Part shown: piece after piece, positions 48,950-56,680 of the stretch | Layout: the number at the start of each line of letters is the position of its first letter | Position numbering within the stretch: the stretch's first letter is position 1 | NCBI GenBank assembly: GCA_903827245.1 | Contig: CAIKHO010000042.1 | Location: 1 to 64,000, forward strand | Length of the DNA stretch: 64,000 nt | Reading direction: 5' to 3' | Origin: an uncultured Opitutia bacterium | GTDB lineage: Bacteria; Verrucomicrobiota; Verrucomicrobiia; Opitutales; Opitutaceae | Program-made: the position numbers and the translations under genes | Notes under the pieces: model-generated | What the model saw: only the letters and a program-made list of their open reading frames with translations | Database searches by the model: none | What the model was told of the DNA's origin: nothing

Positions 48950-49496
48950 GCGAACACAGTACCAAATGAGGCGTGGTTGCGGTATCAGGGTTTCTACGTG
49001 ATCACATCTAGGTGAATCACGTAGACACCCTGCCGCTTCATTCCGCGATTGGATCCACAAGATATTTTTTAGCAGCACCTTAGATAGATGCAGCGGACGG
49101 CAAATGTCTCGTGAACCAGACGTTCTCCCATATCACGGGTCCGCCGGTGACACTTTCGACAATTGCCCGCCGGCAGCACTCGCGGCAGAGTTCGAAGAAA
49201 GAGCCGGATGGCCTTCAAGTCCATATCATTCATATCCCCAAAGTTTCGCGGCATAACCGGCAAACTTGAGAGGACGACGCATGATACCTTTTCGACTTTT
49301 CACCACCGCATCGGCGCCAAGGATTTTTTCATGGAATTCCTGCAACGCAGCCGGCGGTTGCAGGAGCGGCTTTACGCCGCGGTTGCCTGATGCGGCGCGC
49401 AGACGGCTGCGGCGGTAGGCCGCTTCCAGTGCCGCACGTCACCAAATAATCTTCCCCTTTGCCCCTTTGCGCCTTTGCGTGAGGCTCCTATTTTTC
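48950..49496. other. 547-bp gap with inverted repeat and degenerate REP
   Basis: No convincing gene. At 48986-49032 lies a 17-bp inverted repeat, CAGGGTTTCTACGTGAT pairing with ATCACGTAGACACCCTG (one mismatch), around a 13-bp spacer. A degenerate REP, GCAGGAGCGGCTTTACGCCGC, is at 49360-49380, and CTTTGCGCCTTTGCGTGAGG-like repeat at about 49455-49485 precedes prfC. Two short overlapping frames of 64-75 codons exist but have no supporting features. Confidence 0.6.
48986..49032. promoter_or_regulatory. 17-bp inverted repeat, possible operator or hairpin
   Basis: CAGGGTTTCTACGTGAT and ATCACGTAGACACCCTG pair with one mismatch across a 13-bp spacer. It is in AT-richer intergenic DNA upstream of the small membrane protein at 48740-48949 (reverse strand). 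A related core TTTCTACGTAG lies upstream of trmL (30310-30320), so this may be a regulator site used at more than one gene. Confidence 0.45.
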
Positions 49497-51209
49497 ATGT
49501 CGCCCGCCGCTGAAATCGCCCGCCGCCGCACCTTCGCGATCATTTCCCATCCCGACGCGGGCAAGACCACGCTCACGGAGAAGTTCCTGCTGTATGGCAA
49601 CGCCATCCACCTCGCGGGCGCCGTCACCGCCCGCAAGAACCAGCGCGCCACCGCTTCCGACTGGATGGAACTCGAGAAGCAACGCGGCATTTCCATCAGC
49701 TCGACCGTCCTTCAGTTCGATTACGCCGGGTACGCCGTCAACTTGCTCGATACTCCCGGCCACAAGGACTTCTCCGAGGACACCTACCGCGTGCTCACGG
49801 CAGTCGACGCCGTGGTGATGGTGATCGACGCCGCGAAGGGCATCGAGGCCCAGACCCGCAAGCTCTTCGAGGTCTGCCGCCGCCGCGGCGTCCCGATCTT
49901 CACGTTCATGAACAAGTGCGACCGGCCCACGCTCAATGCGTTCGCGCTGCTCGACGAACTCGAGAGCGTGCTCGGCCTGCAGTCCTCGCCCGTGATTTGG
50001 CCGCTCGGCAACGGCCCCTCCTTCCGCGGCGTGTTCGATCGCCGCTCCCAAGAGGTCCACCTTTTCGAGCGCGTCCCCGGCGGCAAATATCAGGCACCCG
50101 TCAATGTCAGCTCGCTCGATGATCCGGTCGTGCGGAACAAGCTCGACGAATACACTTATCGCGAGGTCACCGAGCAGCTCGCGATGCTCGACGGCGCCGG
50201 CCATCCCTTCGACCTCGCCGCGGTCCGCGCCGGCCAGCAGACCCCGGTTTACTTCGGCAGCGCCGTGAACAACTTCGGCATCCAGCTCCTCCTCGACGGC
50301 TTCCTCCACGACTCCGTCCCGCCCCAGCCCCATCGGAACGCGGCGGCCGTTGGAGAGGCGACCTCCCGGTCGCCTGGACGCGACCGGGAGGTCGCGGTTC
50401 CAGCCGGCAGCTCTTTTCCTCGCCCCTCGCCCCTCACGCTCGCCCCTCCGATCATACCCGTCGGGTACGACCGGTTTTCCGCCTTCGTCTTCAAGATCCA
50501 GGCCAACATGGATCCGAAGCACCGCGACCGCATCGCTTTCGTGCGCATCTGCTCGGGCAAGTTCACGCGCGACATGATGGTCACGCACCAGCGCACGGGT
50601 AAAACCGTCCGCCTTTCCTCGTCCCACAAGCTCTTCGGCCAGGAGCGCGAAACCGTTGACGAGGCCTGGCCCGGCGACGTCATCGGGCTTGTCGGCCACA
50701 GCGAATTCGGCATCGGCGACACGCTCACCGAGGACAAGTCGATCGTGTACGACGAAATCCCCCGCTTCCCGCCCGAGGTCTTCACTTTCATCAGCAATCC
50801 GAATCCCTCCGATGCGAAGAAATTCCGCGCCGGCCTGGAGCAGCTTTTGCAGGAGGGCGTCGTGCAGTCCATCACCCTGCGCGCAGGCATGACGACCTCC
50901 ACGCTCCTCGCGGCCGTCGGCACGCTCCAGTTCGAGGTCGTCCAGTTCCGCCTTGAGAGCGAATATGGCGCCGCCTCCCGGCTCGACCCGGTCAACTGGA
51001 CGATCATGAAGTGGCTGGCGCCCGCGGATCCCGCGGCCAAGCTGCCCGACCCATCCCGTTTCATCATCGCCAGCGGCGTCGCCTTCGGCACCGACAAGCT
51101 CGGCCAGCCCGTCGGCCTGTTTCCCAACGACTGGACACTGCGCTACTTCGTGGAAAAAAATCCCGAGGTAAAACTGCACGACCTGCCTCTCGAACAAACC
51201 GAACGCTGA
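49497..51209 (+). CDS. prfC: Peptide chain release factor 3, with in-frame palindromic insertion
   Basis: A 570-residue RF3 (usual about 530). GTPase motifs: SHPDAGKTTLTE (G1), LLDTPGHKDFSED (G3), FMNKCDR (G4). Then VYFGSAVNNFGIQLLLDGF, VFKIQANMDPKHRDRIAFVR, and the C-terminal LQFEVVQFRLESEY core. RF3 recycles RF1/RF2 from the ribosome. About residues 280-322 (DNA about 50334-50465) form an extra stretch in place of the short linker before the FKIQANMDP domain, holding a perfect inverted repeat. The frame stays open. Start ATG 49497; the first MRLC... codons belong to a repeat-like segment. Confidence 0.95.
   Translation: MSPAAEIARRRTFAIISHPDAGKTTLTEKFLLYGNAIHLAGAVTARKNQRATASDWMELEKQRGISISSTVLQFDYAGYAVNLLDTPGHKDFSEDTYRVLTAVDAVVMVIDAAKGIEAQTRKLFEVCRRRGVPIFTFMNKCDRPTLNAFALLDELESVLGLQSSPVIWPLGNGPSFRGVFDRRSQEVHLFERVPGGKYQAPVNVSSLDDPVVRNKLDEYTYREVTEQLAMLDGAGHPFDLAAVRAGQQTPVYFGSAVNNFGIQLLLDGFLHDSVPPQPHRNAAAVGEATSRSPGRDREVAVPAGSSFPRPSPLTLAPPIIPVGYDRFSAFVFKIQANMDPKHRDRIAFVRICSGKFTRDMMVTHQRTGKTVRLSSSHKLFGQERETVDEAWPGDVIGLVGHSEFGIGDTLTEDKSIVYDEIPRFPPEVFTFISNPNPSDAKKFRAGLEQLLQEGVVQSITLRAGMTTSTLLAAVGTLQFEVVQFRLESEYGAASRLDPVNWTIMKWLAPADPAAKLPDPSRFIIASGVAFGTDKLGQPVGLFPNDWTLRYFVEKNPEVKLHDLPLEQTER
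50358..50395. repeat. Perfect 16-bp inverted repeat inside prfC
   Basis: GCGACCTCCCGGTCGC and its exact reverse complement GCGACCGGGAGGTCGC, with CTGGAC between (38 bp). It is translated in frame as EATSRSPGRDREVAV. Further downstream, about 50413-50455, is a C-rich CTCGCCCCTCGCCCCTCACG block. Both lie between conserved domains of RF3. Confidence 0.95.
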
Positions 51210-51263
51210 TCGCCGGCGCTTGGCGGGCAGCCGTGATTTCCCCGTGAAATGATGCAGAAAAAA

Positions 51264-51337
51264 TTTGGCCACTGATTGCACCGATAGCACAAATATTGGT
51301 CTTCAATCTGTGCCCATCGGTGCCATCAGTGGCCAAA
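51264..51337. repeat. Long palindromic repeat (TTTGGCCACTGATTG type)
   Basis: Left arm TTTGGCCACTGATTGCACCG (from 51264) pairs with CGGTGCCATCAGTGGCCAAA (to 51337), 21 of 22 bases, with about 30 bp between. It is a second copy of the family at 1451-1650 and lies between prfC and dacA. It can form a strong hairpin in RNA. Confidence 0.9.
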
Positions 51338-51476
51338 AATTCCGGATGCCGTCTATAATCCATGGCTATCCGTGGCAAAACGCCTGCCTCCCGTTTTTCT
51401 CTGCCGGATTTCCCGCATGGCCCGATCCTCCCTTCTTTCTGCTCGCGCCGCAGGCGAAAGTTTTCCTCCTTGGCGG

Positions 51477-52529
51477 ATGATTTTCTCACGCCTCGCCCGC
51501 GTTCTCCTTCCTCTCCTGGCCGTGCTGCCAATGGCCGCCAGGTCGTCCGGAGCCGACCAGATCCGCTCCAAGCCGACCCGGCCGGGCGCGGTCATTACCG
51601 GCGGTTACAAGGGCGCCATCATCATGGACGCCGCCACGGGCAACGTCCTGTTCGAGGACAATGCCGATCTCGTCAGCCCGCCCGCGAGCATGACGAAGCT
51701 GATGACCTTCGCCGTCCTCTCGGACAAGCTGAACAGCGGCTCCCTCACCCTGCAGACGCCCGTCCGCATCACGCCGGCTGACGCCGCGATCGGCGGCACG
51801 CAGGTCTACCTTGACCCCCGGGAAACCTTCCCCGTCGAGGAGCTGATTTACGCGATGATGATCCAGTCCGCCAACGACGCGGCCCATGCCCTGGCCCGGG
51901 CCGGTGCCGGTTCCACCGAGGCGTTTGTCGAGCTCATGAACGCCAAGGCCCGCGAGCTGGGCATGGCGCACACGACCTTTCGCTCGCCCCATGGACTGCC
52001 CCCGTCCGACCGCAAGGTCGCGGAAGGCGACCTCACCACCCCGCGCGACTTCGCCCTGCTCAGCCGCTATCTGCTGCTCAAGACCGACGTGCTGAAATAC
52101 ACGTCGGTCCGCCAGCGCCCTTTCGGCAGCCCGCCTCGCGCCAAGCCGTTCGACATGGTCAATCATGACAACCTGCTCGGGAAAGTCGCCGGCGTCGACG
52201 GGCTCAAGACCGGATTCACCAATGGGGCCGGCTTCTGCCTCTCCGCCACCGCCCAGCGCAACGGGCGCCGGGTGATCGTGGTCACCATGGGCGGCGCCAG
52301 CCAGGCCAATCGGGACCGCAAGGTGATCGAGTTGCTCGAGCGCGGCTTCACCCTGCTTCCCCCAGGCGGCCCGGCCTTCGCGACCGCGCCGGCAGCGGCC
52401 AAACCGGAAGCCGGTTCCCCCATCTCGCTCGCGCCCTTGCAGCCCTCGGAAAAAGCGGCGGCCAGCCCGGTCTCGGCCGCGACTGGAGGAGAATCCTCGA
52501 TCAGGATCATCGTGCCCGGCGCCAAATAG
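51477..52529 (+). CDS. D-alanyl-D-alanine carboxypeptidase (peptidase S11, DacA/PBP5 type)
   Basis: A 350-residue penicillin-binding protein trimming peptidoglycan pentapeptides. Signal peptide MIFSRLARVLLPLLAVLPMA, cleavage about residue 22-28. Active-site triad: SMTK (SxxK), SAN in IQSANDAAHALA (SxN), and KTG in GLKTGFTNGAG. The C-terminal part is Ala/Pro-rich rather than the amphipathic membrane anchor seen in E. coli PBP5, so it may be soluble in the periplasm. Start ATG 51477 gives the clean signal peptide. Confidence 0.92.
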   Translation: MIFSRLARVLLPLLAVLPMAARSSGADQIRSKPTRPGAVITGGYKGAIIMDAATGNVLFEDNADLVSPPASMTKLMTFAVLSDKLNSGSLTLQTPVRITPADAAIGGTQVYLDPRETFPVEELIYAMMIQSANDAAHALARAGAGSTEAFVELMNAKARELGMAHTTFRSPHGLPPSDRKVAEGDLTTPRDFALLSRYLLLKTDVLKYTSVRQRPFGSPPRAKPFDMVNHDNLLGKVAGVDGLKTGFTNGAGFCLSATAQRNGRRVIVVTMGGASQANRDRKVIELLERGFTLLPPGGPAFATAPAAAKPEAGSPISLAPLQPSEKAAASPVSAATGGESSIRIIVPGAK

Positions 52530-52876
52530 GACGGAGGAATGACCGGCACCGCGAATAAGCCGGAATAGCCGCCATGCCGGAGCGGCATGATGAGATCATT
52601 GTGGCCGACATCAGGAGGCTGGGATTCCTCCATCTCGGCTTTCCCTCCGATTGTCTCCTGTAAGATTCCCGATCCTTGATTCTTTTACAGGAGACAATCC
52701 GAGGTCGATCCGAGTGAACCACCGTCACCCAGTCGGGCGGTCGCATCAGCCGCTGCAGCCGAAACAACGAGGCTGCCTCTGGTGATCCATTTCGCGACCT
52801 CACCGGATCTCGCGTATAAAATCGTTCTCGTTCTCGCTCCCGTTCCCCGTTCTCCTTGCCAATCAGGAACGATGCC
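52530..52876. other. 347-bp gap with strong inverted repeat
   Basis: No gene seen. It includes the hairpin at 52649-52699 and a CGTTCTCGTTCTCGCTCCCG-type repeat at about 52822-52860 also found at about 45107 before eno. The hemF promoter and ribosome site would fall just before 52877. Confidence 0.6.
52649..52699. repeat. Perfect 15-bp inverted repeat
   Basis: GATTGTCTCCTGTAA and TTACAGGAGACAATC are exact reverse complements separated by about 21 bp. No T-run follows on the plus strand, so it is not a typical terminator. It could be an operator, a folded RNA element or the end of a small mobile unit; nothing else marks it. Confidence 0.85.
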
Positions 52877-53827
52877 ATGTCCTCCCCACCCGACGTCACC
52901 GCCGTAAAAACCTACCTTCTGGGCCTGCAGGACAGCATTTGCACCGCGCTCGAGGCCGAGGAAACCGGCGCCCGGTTCCAGCAGGACGCCTGGGAGCGCC
53001 CCGAGGGTGGCGGTGGTCGCACCCGCGTCCTCTCCGGTGGCGATGTCTTCGAAAAGGCGGGCGTGGCCTTCTCGCATGTCCGCGGCACCAAGCTGCCTCC
53101 GTCCGCCACCGCCCATCGCCCCGAGCTGGCCGGCCGGGCCTGGCAGGCCCTCGGCGTCTCGCTCGTCATCCACCCGCGCAATCCGTACGTGCCCACCGCC
53201 CACGCCAACGTCCGCTTCTTCATCGCCGGAGCGGCCGACCTCTCGCCCCTCGCCCACGGCCACTCCGCGTCCGCCCCGCCGACATGGTGGTTCGGCGGCG
53301 GCTTCGACCTCACGCCGTACTACGGCTTCGAGGAGGACGCCGTCCACTGGCATCGCACCGCACGGGCCGCCGTCAGTCCGTTCGGCGCGACCCTCCATGC
53401 GCGGATGAAAAAAACCTGCGACGACTATTTCTTCCTGAAGCACCGCGGCGAACCCCGCGGCATCGGCGGGTTGTTCTACGACGACTTCAACGAGCCCGGC
53501 TTCGACCAAAGCTTCGCGCTCACCCGCAGCGTCGGCGACGCCTTCATCCCCGCCTACCAGCCCATCGTCGCGCGGCGCAAGGCCACGCCCCACGGCGACC
53601 GCGAGCGTCAGTTCCAGCTTTACCGCCGCGGCCGTTACGTGGAGTTCAACCTCGTCTGGGACCGCGGCACGCTCTTCGGCCTCCAAAGCGGCGGCCGGAC
53701 CGAGTCGATCCTCATGAGCCTGCCGCCGCTGGTGCGCTGGGACTACGACTGGAAACCCGAGTCGGGTTCACCCGAGGCCAAACTGTACGACGTATTCCTT
53801 AAGCCCCGCGACTGGGCAGCAGTGTAG
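52877..53827 (+). CDS. hemF: Oxygen-dependent coproporphyrinogen III oxidase, with an insertion
   Basis: A 316-residue HemF, converting coproporphyrinogen III to protoporphyrinogen IX. Motifs: [51 protein letters not shown] (signature), [19 protein letters not shown], and [23 protein letters not shown]. An extra run ([14 protein letters not shown], about residues 121-134) lies just before the WWFGGGF motif and matches a CTCGCCCCTCGCCC block in the DNA, 53239-53252. Start ATG 52877. First of hemF-hemE-hemG. Confidence 0.95.
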   Translation: MSSPPDVTAVKTYLLGLQDSICTALEAEETGARFQQDAWERPEGGGGRTRVLSGGDVFEKAGVAFSHVRGTKLPPSATAHRPELAGRAWQALGVSLVIHPRNPYVPTAHANVRFFIAGAADLSPLAHGHSASAPPTWWFGGGFDLTPYYGFEEDAVHWHRTARAAVSPFGATLHARMKKTCDDYFFLKHRGEPRGIGGLFYDDFNEPGFDQSFALTRSVGDAFIPAYQPIVARRKATPHGDRERQFQLYRRGRYVEFNLVWDRGTLFGLQSGGRTESILMSLPPLVRWDYDWKPESGSPEAKLYDVFLKPRDWAAV

Positions 53828-53968
53828 GCGCAAAGAGGCTCGAAATGGCCCAAACCCAGACCTTCCTTATGGATTTTTTCGCGTCATCTCGTGTCTTTTC
53901 ATGGCCAAAGCTCCGAAGTTCGGCCTCAAACCACACCACTCCCCATCTTTCTTGTGGCAACCTTCCCA

Positions 53969-55000
53969 ATGAATAGCCGCGAACGCTTCCTCGCCGCCTG
54001 CGCCTGCACCCCGCTTGATCGCCCTCCGGTCTGGATCATGCGGCAGGCCGGGCGCTACCTGCCCGAGTACCGCGCCCTCAAGGCGAAGTCCTCGTTCCTC
54101 GAGATGGTCCGCACCCCGGCCCTCGCCGCCGAGGTCACCCTCCAGCCGCTGCGCCGCTTCGCGCTCGATGCCGCCATCCTTTTCTCCGACATCCTCGTCA
54201 TTCCCGAGGCCCTGGGGCAGGGCTACAAGTTTCGCGACGAGGGCGGCATCGCGATGGAATACCGCCTCGAGACCCGTGCCCAGATCGAGGCCCTCGCGCC
54301 CGCCGCCGCCGTGCCGGAACGGCTCCGCTACGTCGCCGACACGCTGGCCTTGCTCAAGCAGGAACTTGCCGGCCAGAAAATGCTGCTCGGTTTCGGCGGG
54401 TCTCCCTGGACGCTCGCGACCTACATGGTGGAGGGCGGCAGCTCCGACGAGTTCGAGCGCATCAAGCAGCTTTTCTACACGGACCGCGCCATGTTCGACG
54501 CGCTCTTGGAAAAGATCACCGCCGCCCTGATCGCCTATTTTGAGATGCAGATCCGTGCCGGGGCCGACGCCATCCAGATCTTCGATTCCTGGGGCGGCAT
54601 CATTGCCGGCCCGGACTATGAGGCGGCTTCACTCCAATGGATCCGGCGGATCATCGCCGTCCTGCCGAAGGATTTTCCCGTCATCCTTTACGCCAAGGGC
54701 ACCGCGCCCCACCTCTCCGACCAGGCGTTCAGCGGCGCCAAGGTGCTGAGTGTCGACTGGACCAACGACCTCGCCATCGTCCGCCGGACCCTCCCGGCCA
54801 ACGTCGCCGTGCAGGGCAACCTTGATCCGGTCCTGATGAACACCACCCCGGACATCGTCCGGCGCGAAACCACCCGTCTCCTCGAGTCGATGCGCGGCAC
54901 CGCCGGCCACATCTTCAACCTCGGCCACGGCATCATGCCCCAGGCAAAAATCGAGTGCGTGTCAGCACTGGTCGAGACCGTGACTACTTGGAAGAATTGA
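53969..55000 (+). CDS. hemE: Uroporphyrinogen decarboxylase
   Basis: A 343-residue HemE. MNSRERFLAACACTPLDRPP start, WIMRQAGRYLPEYR (substrate-binding motif with the catalytic Arg-Arg), FSDILVIPEALGQ with the active-site Asp region, GFGGSPWTLATYMVEGG, FDSWGGIIAG and FNLGHGIMPQ. It decarboxylates four acetate chains of uroporphyrinogen III. It feeds hemF encoded just upstream, so gene order is not pathway order. Start ATG 53969. Confidence 0.96.
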   Translation: MNSRERFLAACACTPLDRPPVWIMRQAGRYLPEYRALKAKSSFLEMVRTPALAAEVTLQPLRRFALDAAILFSDILVIPEALGQGYKFRDEGGIAMEYRLETRAQIEALAPAAAVPERLRYVADTLALLKQELAGQKMLLGFGGSPWTLATYMVEGGSSDEFERIKQLFYTDRAMFDALLEKITAALIAYFEMQIRAGADAIQIFDSWGGIIAGPDYEAASLQWIRRIIAVLPKDFPVILYAKGTAPHLSDQAFSGAKVLSVDWTNDLAIVRRTLPANVAVQGNLDPVLMNTTPDIVRRETTRLLESMRGTAGHIFNLGHGIMPQAKIECVSALVETVTTWKN

Positions 55001-55129
55001 AAGTCTGCCGGCTGGGCCCGGACTCCGCTCCGCGTCGGGCAAAAGGACCTTCCCGGTGGCAAACGGAGTCGCCGCCCTGGCGGATTGGCCAGCACCCGGA
55101 AGCAGCGAAGCATCGCCAAACGAAAAGTC

Positions 55130-56536
55130 ATGTGGCATGTCTCCCCCTTTCCTGTGCCCCCCGCGTTAAACGAAAAAAAAATCATCGCCGTCCTCGGCGG
55201 CGGAATCACCGGGCTCGCCGCCGCGCACCGGCTCACGACGCTCGGTCATCGCGTGCAGGTCTTTGAACAAGGCCGGCTACTGGGCGGCGTCATCCGCACC
55301 GAGCTGGCGGGCGGCTGGCTCATTGAAGCCGGGCCCAATTCATTCCAGGAAAGCGCGCTGGAAATCACCGCCCTCCTCGACGAACTCGGCCTCGATCGTG
55401 ATCGCGTGGAGGCCAGCCCCGCGGCCAGAAACCGCTACCTCGTGCGCGGCGGCCGGCTCGTGCCCTTGCCCATGTCGCCCCCGGCCTTTCTCGGGTCGCC
55501 GTTGTTTTCATTTCCCGCCAAGCTCCGCGTGCTCGCCGAGCTGTTTTTCCGGCGCAGAACGCGCCCGAGTGACCTCAGTCTCGGTGACTTCATGCGCTCC
55601 CATTTCGGCCGGGAACTGGTGGATTATGCCATCCAGCCGTTCGTCAGCGGCATCTATGCGGGCGATCCGGAAATGCTCTCCACCCGTTACGCTTTTCCCA
55701 AGCTGTGGGAGCTCGATCGGACCCACGGCTCCCTGCTGCGCGGCCAGCTCGCCCGCGCCCGGGTCAACCGGGCGCAGGGGACGCCCTCGATGGCGAAAAT
55801 CATCTCGTTCCGGCGCGGCCTGCAGACCCTGCCCGACGCCCTCGCCGCCCGCCTGCCTGCCGGATCCGTGACGCTTGGCGCCCAGGTCGAGCGGATCACG
55901 GGTGGCGGCTCGCACTGGTCCGTCACCTGGCACGACGGACGGCTGTCTCACACTGAGAAGTTCGATGCCGTCATCGCCGCCCTGCCAGCCGCAGCCCTGG
56001 CCCGCCTTCCCATCGGAGCAGCCGGTGAAAGCCCCCTCGCCGGGCTGGAATCCGTCGTCGCTCCCCCCGTTTCAACCCTGTTTCTCGGGTTCCGGCGCGA
56101 TCAGGTGACTCATCCGCTCGACGGCTTCGGCGTGCTGGTTCCCGCCCTGGAAAAGCGTGCCATGTTGGGCGTGCTTTTTTCCTCCACGCTTTTTCCCGGC
56201 CGCGCGCCCGAGGGGCACGTCGCCCTCACGGTCATGATTGGCGGCTCGCTCCAGCCCGACCTGGCTTCCCTGCCGCCAGATCAACTGTGGGCCGCCGTCC
56301 GCCACGACCTCCGCGACCTGCTCGGCGTCAGCGGCGAGCCGGTCTTTCTGCGCCACACGTTCTGGCCGCACGCCATCCCGCAATACAATCTCGGCCACGG
56401 CCGCCACCTCGCGGCCATGGCGGCCTGCGAACAGGCCAGCCCCGGCCTCTTCCTCGGCGGCAATGTGCGCGACGGCATTGCCCTCCCCGACTGCCTGCGC
56501 GCCGGCCTTGCCCTCGCCGAAAAAGCCGCCCGATAG
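55130..56536 (+). CDS. hemG: Protoporphyrinogen oxidase (HemG/HemY type)
   Basis: About 468 residues of an FAD-dependent protoporphyrinogen oxidase. N-terminal FAD motif IIAVLGGGITGLAAAHRL, GGVIRTELAGGWLIEAGPNSF, LVDYAIQPFVSGIYAGDPEMLSTRY and C-terminal PGLFLGGNVRDGIALPDCL. It follows hemE with 129 bp in between and completes the last three steps of a protoporphyrin-dependent haem route with hemF and hemE. Start ATG 55130 (MWHVSPFPVPP) or ATG 55085; the former fits better. Confidence 0.92.
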   Translation: MWHVSPFPVPPALNEKKIIAVLGGGITGLAAAHRLTTLGHRVQVFEQGRLLGGVIRTELAGGWLIEAGPNSFQESALEITALLDELGLDRDRVEASPAARNRYLVRGGRLVPLPMSPPAFLGSPLFSFPAKLRVLAELFFRRRTRPSDLSLGDFMRSHFGRELVDYAIQPFVSGIYAGDPEMLSTRYAFPKLWELDRTHGSLLRGQLARARVNRAQGTPSMAKIISFRRGLQTLPDALAARLPAGSVTLGAQVERITGGGSHWSVTWHDGRLSHTEKFDAVIAALPAAALARLPIGAAGESPLAGLESVVAPPVSTLFLGFRRDQVTHPLDGFGVLVPALEKRAMLGVLFSSTLFPGRAPEGHVALTVMIGGSLQPDLASLPPDQLWAAVRHDLRDLLGVSGEPVFLRHTFWPHAIPQYNLGHGRHLAAMAACEQASPGLFLGGNVRDGIALPDCLRAGLALAEKAAR

Positions 56537-56606
56537 GCCGCGGATCCATTCCTCGCCACTTGTATTATTAGACCGGCATTCCCACCTCGCCCCCGTCCCT
56601 CGCCCT

Positions 56607-56628
56607 CCACGTCGCGAACGCGACGTGG
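56607..56628. repeat. Perfect 9-bp palindrome CCACGTCGC/GCGACGTGG
   Basis: CCACGTCGC GAAC GCGACGTGG lies within a C-rich CTCGCCCCCGTCCCTCG stretch just before the ileS start at 56681. The C-rich flank resembles the blocks inserted in prfC and rlmI, so it may be a relative of those. It could shape the ileS leader. Confidence 0.75.
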
Positions 56629-56680
56629 TCTCCCTTGACTCACCCGGGGTGCGTCTTAGCCTCGCCCACTTTTCTCCGGC

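Noticed and set aside
49069-49390. Two short frames (64 and 75 codons) in the gap before prfC
   Set aside because: No ribosome site or family similarity; one runs through the degenerate REP, so they are probably chance.
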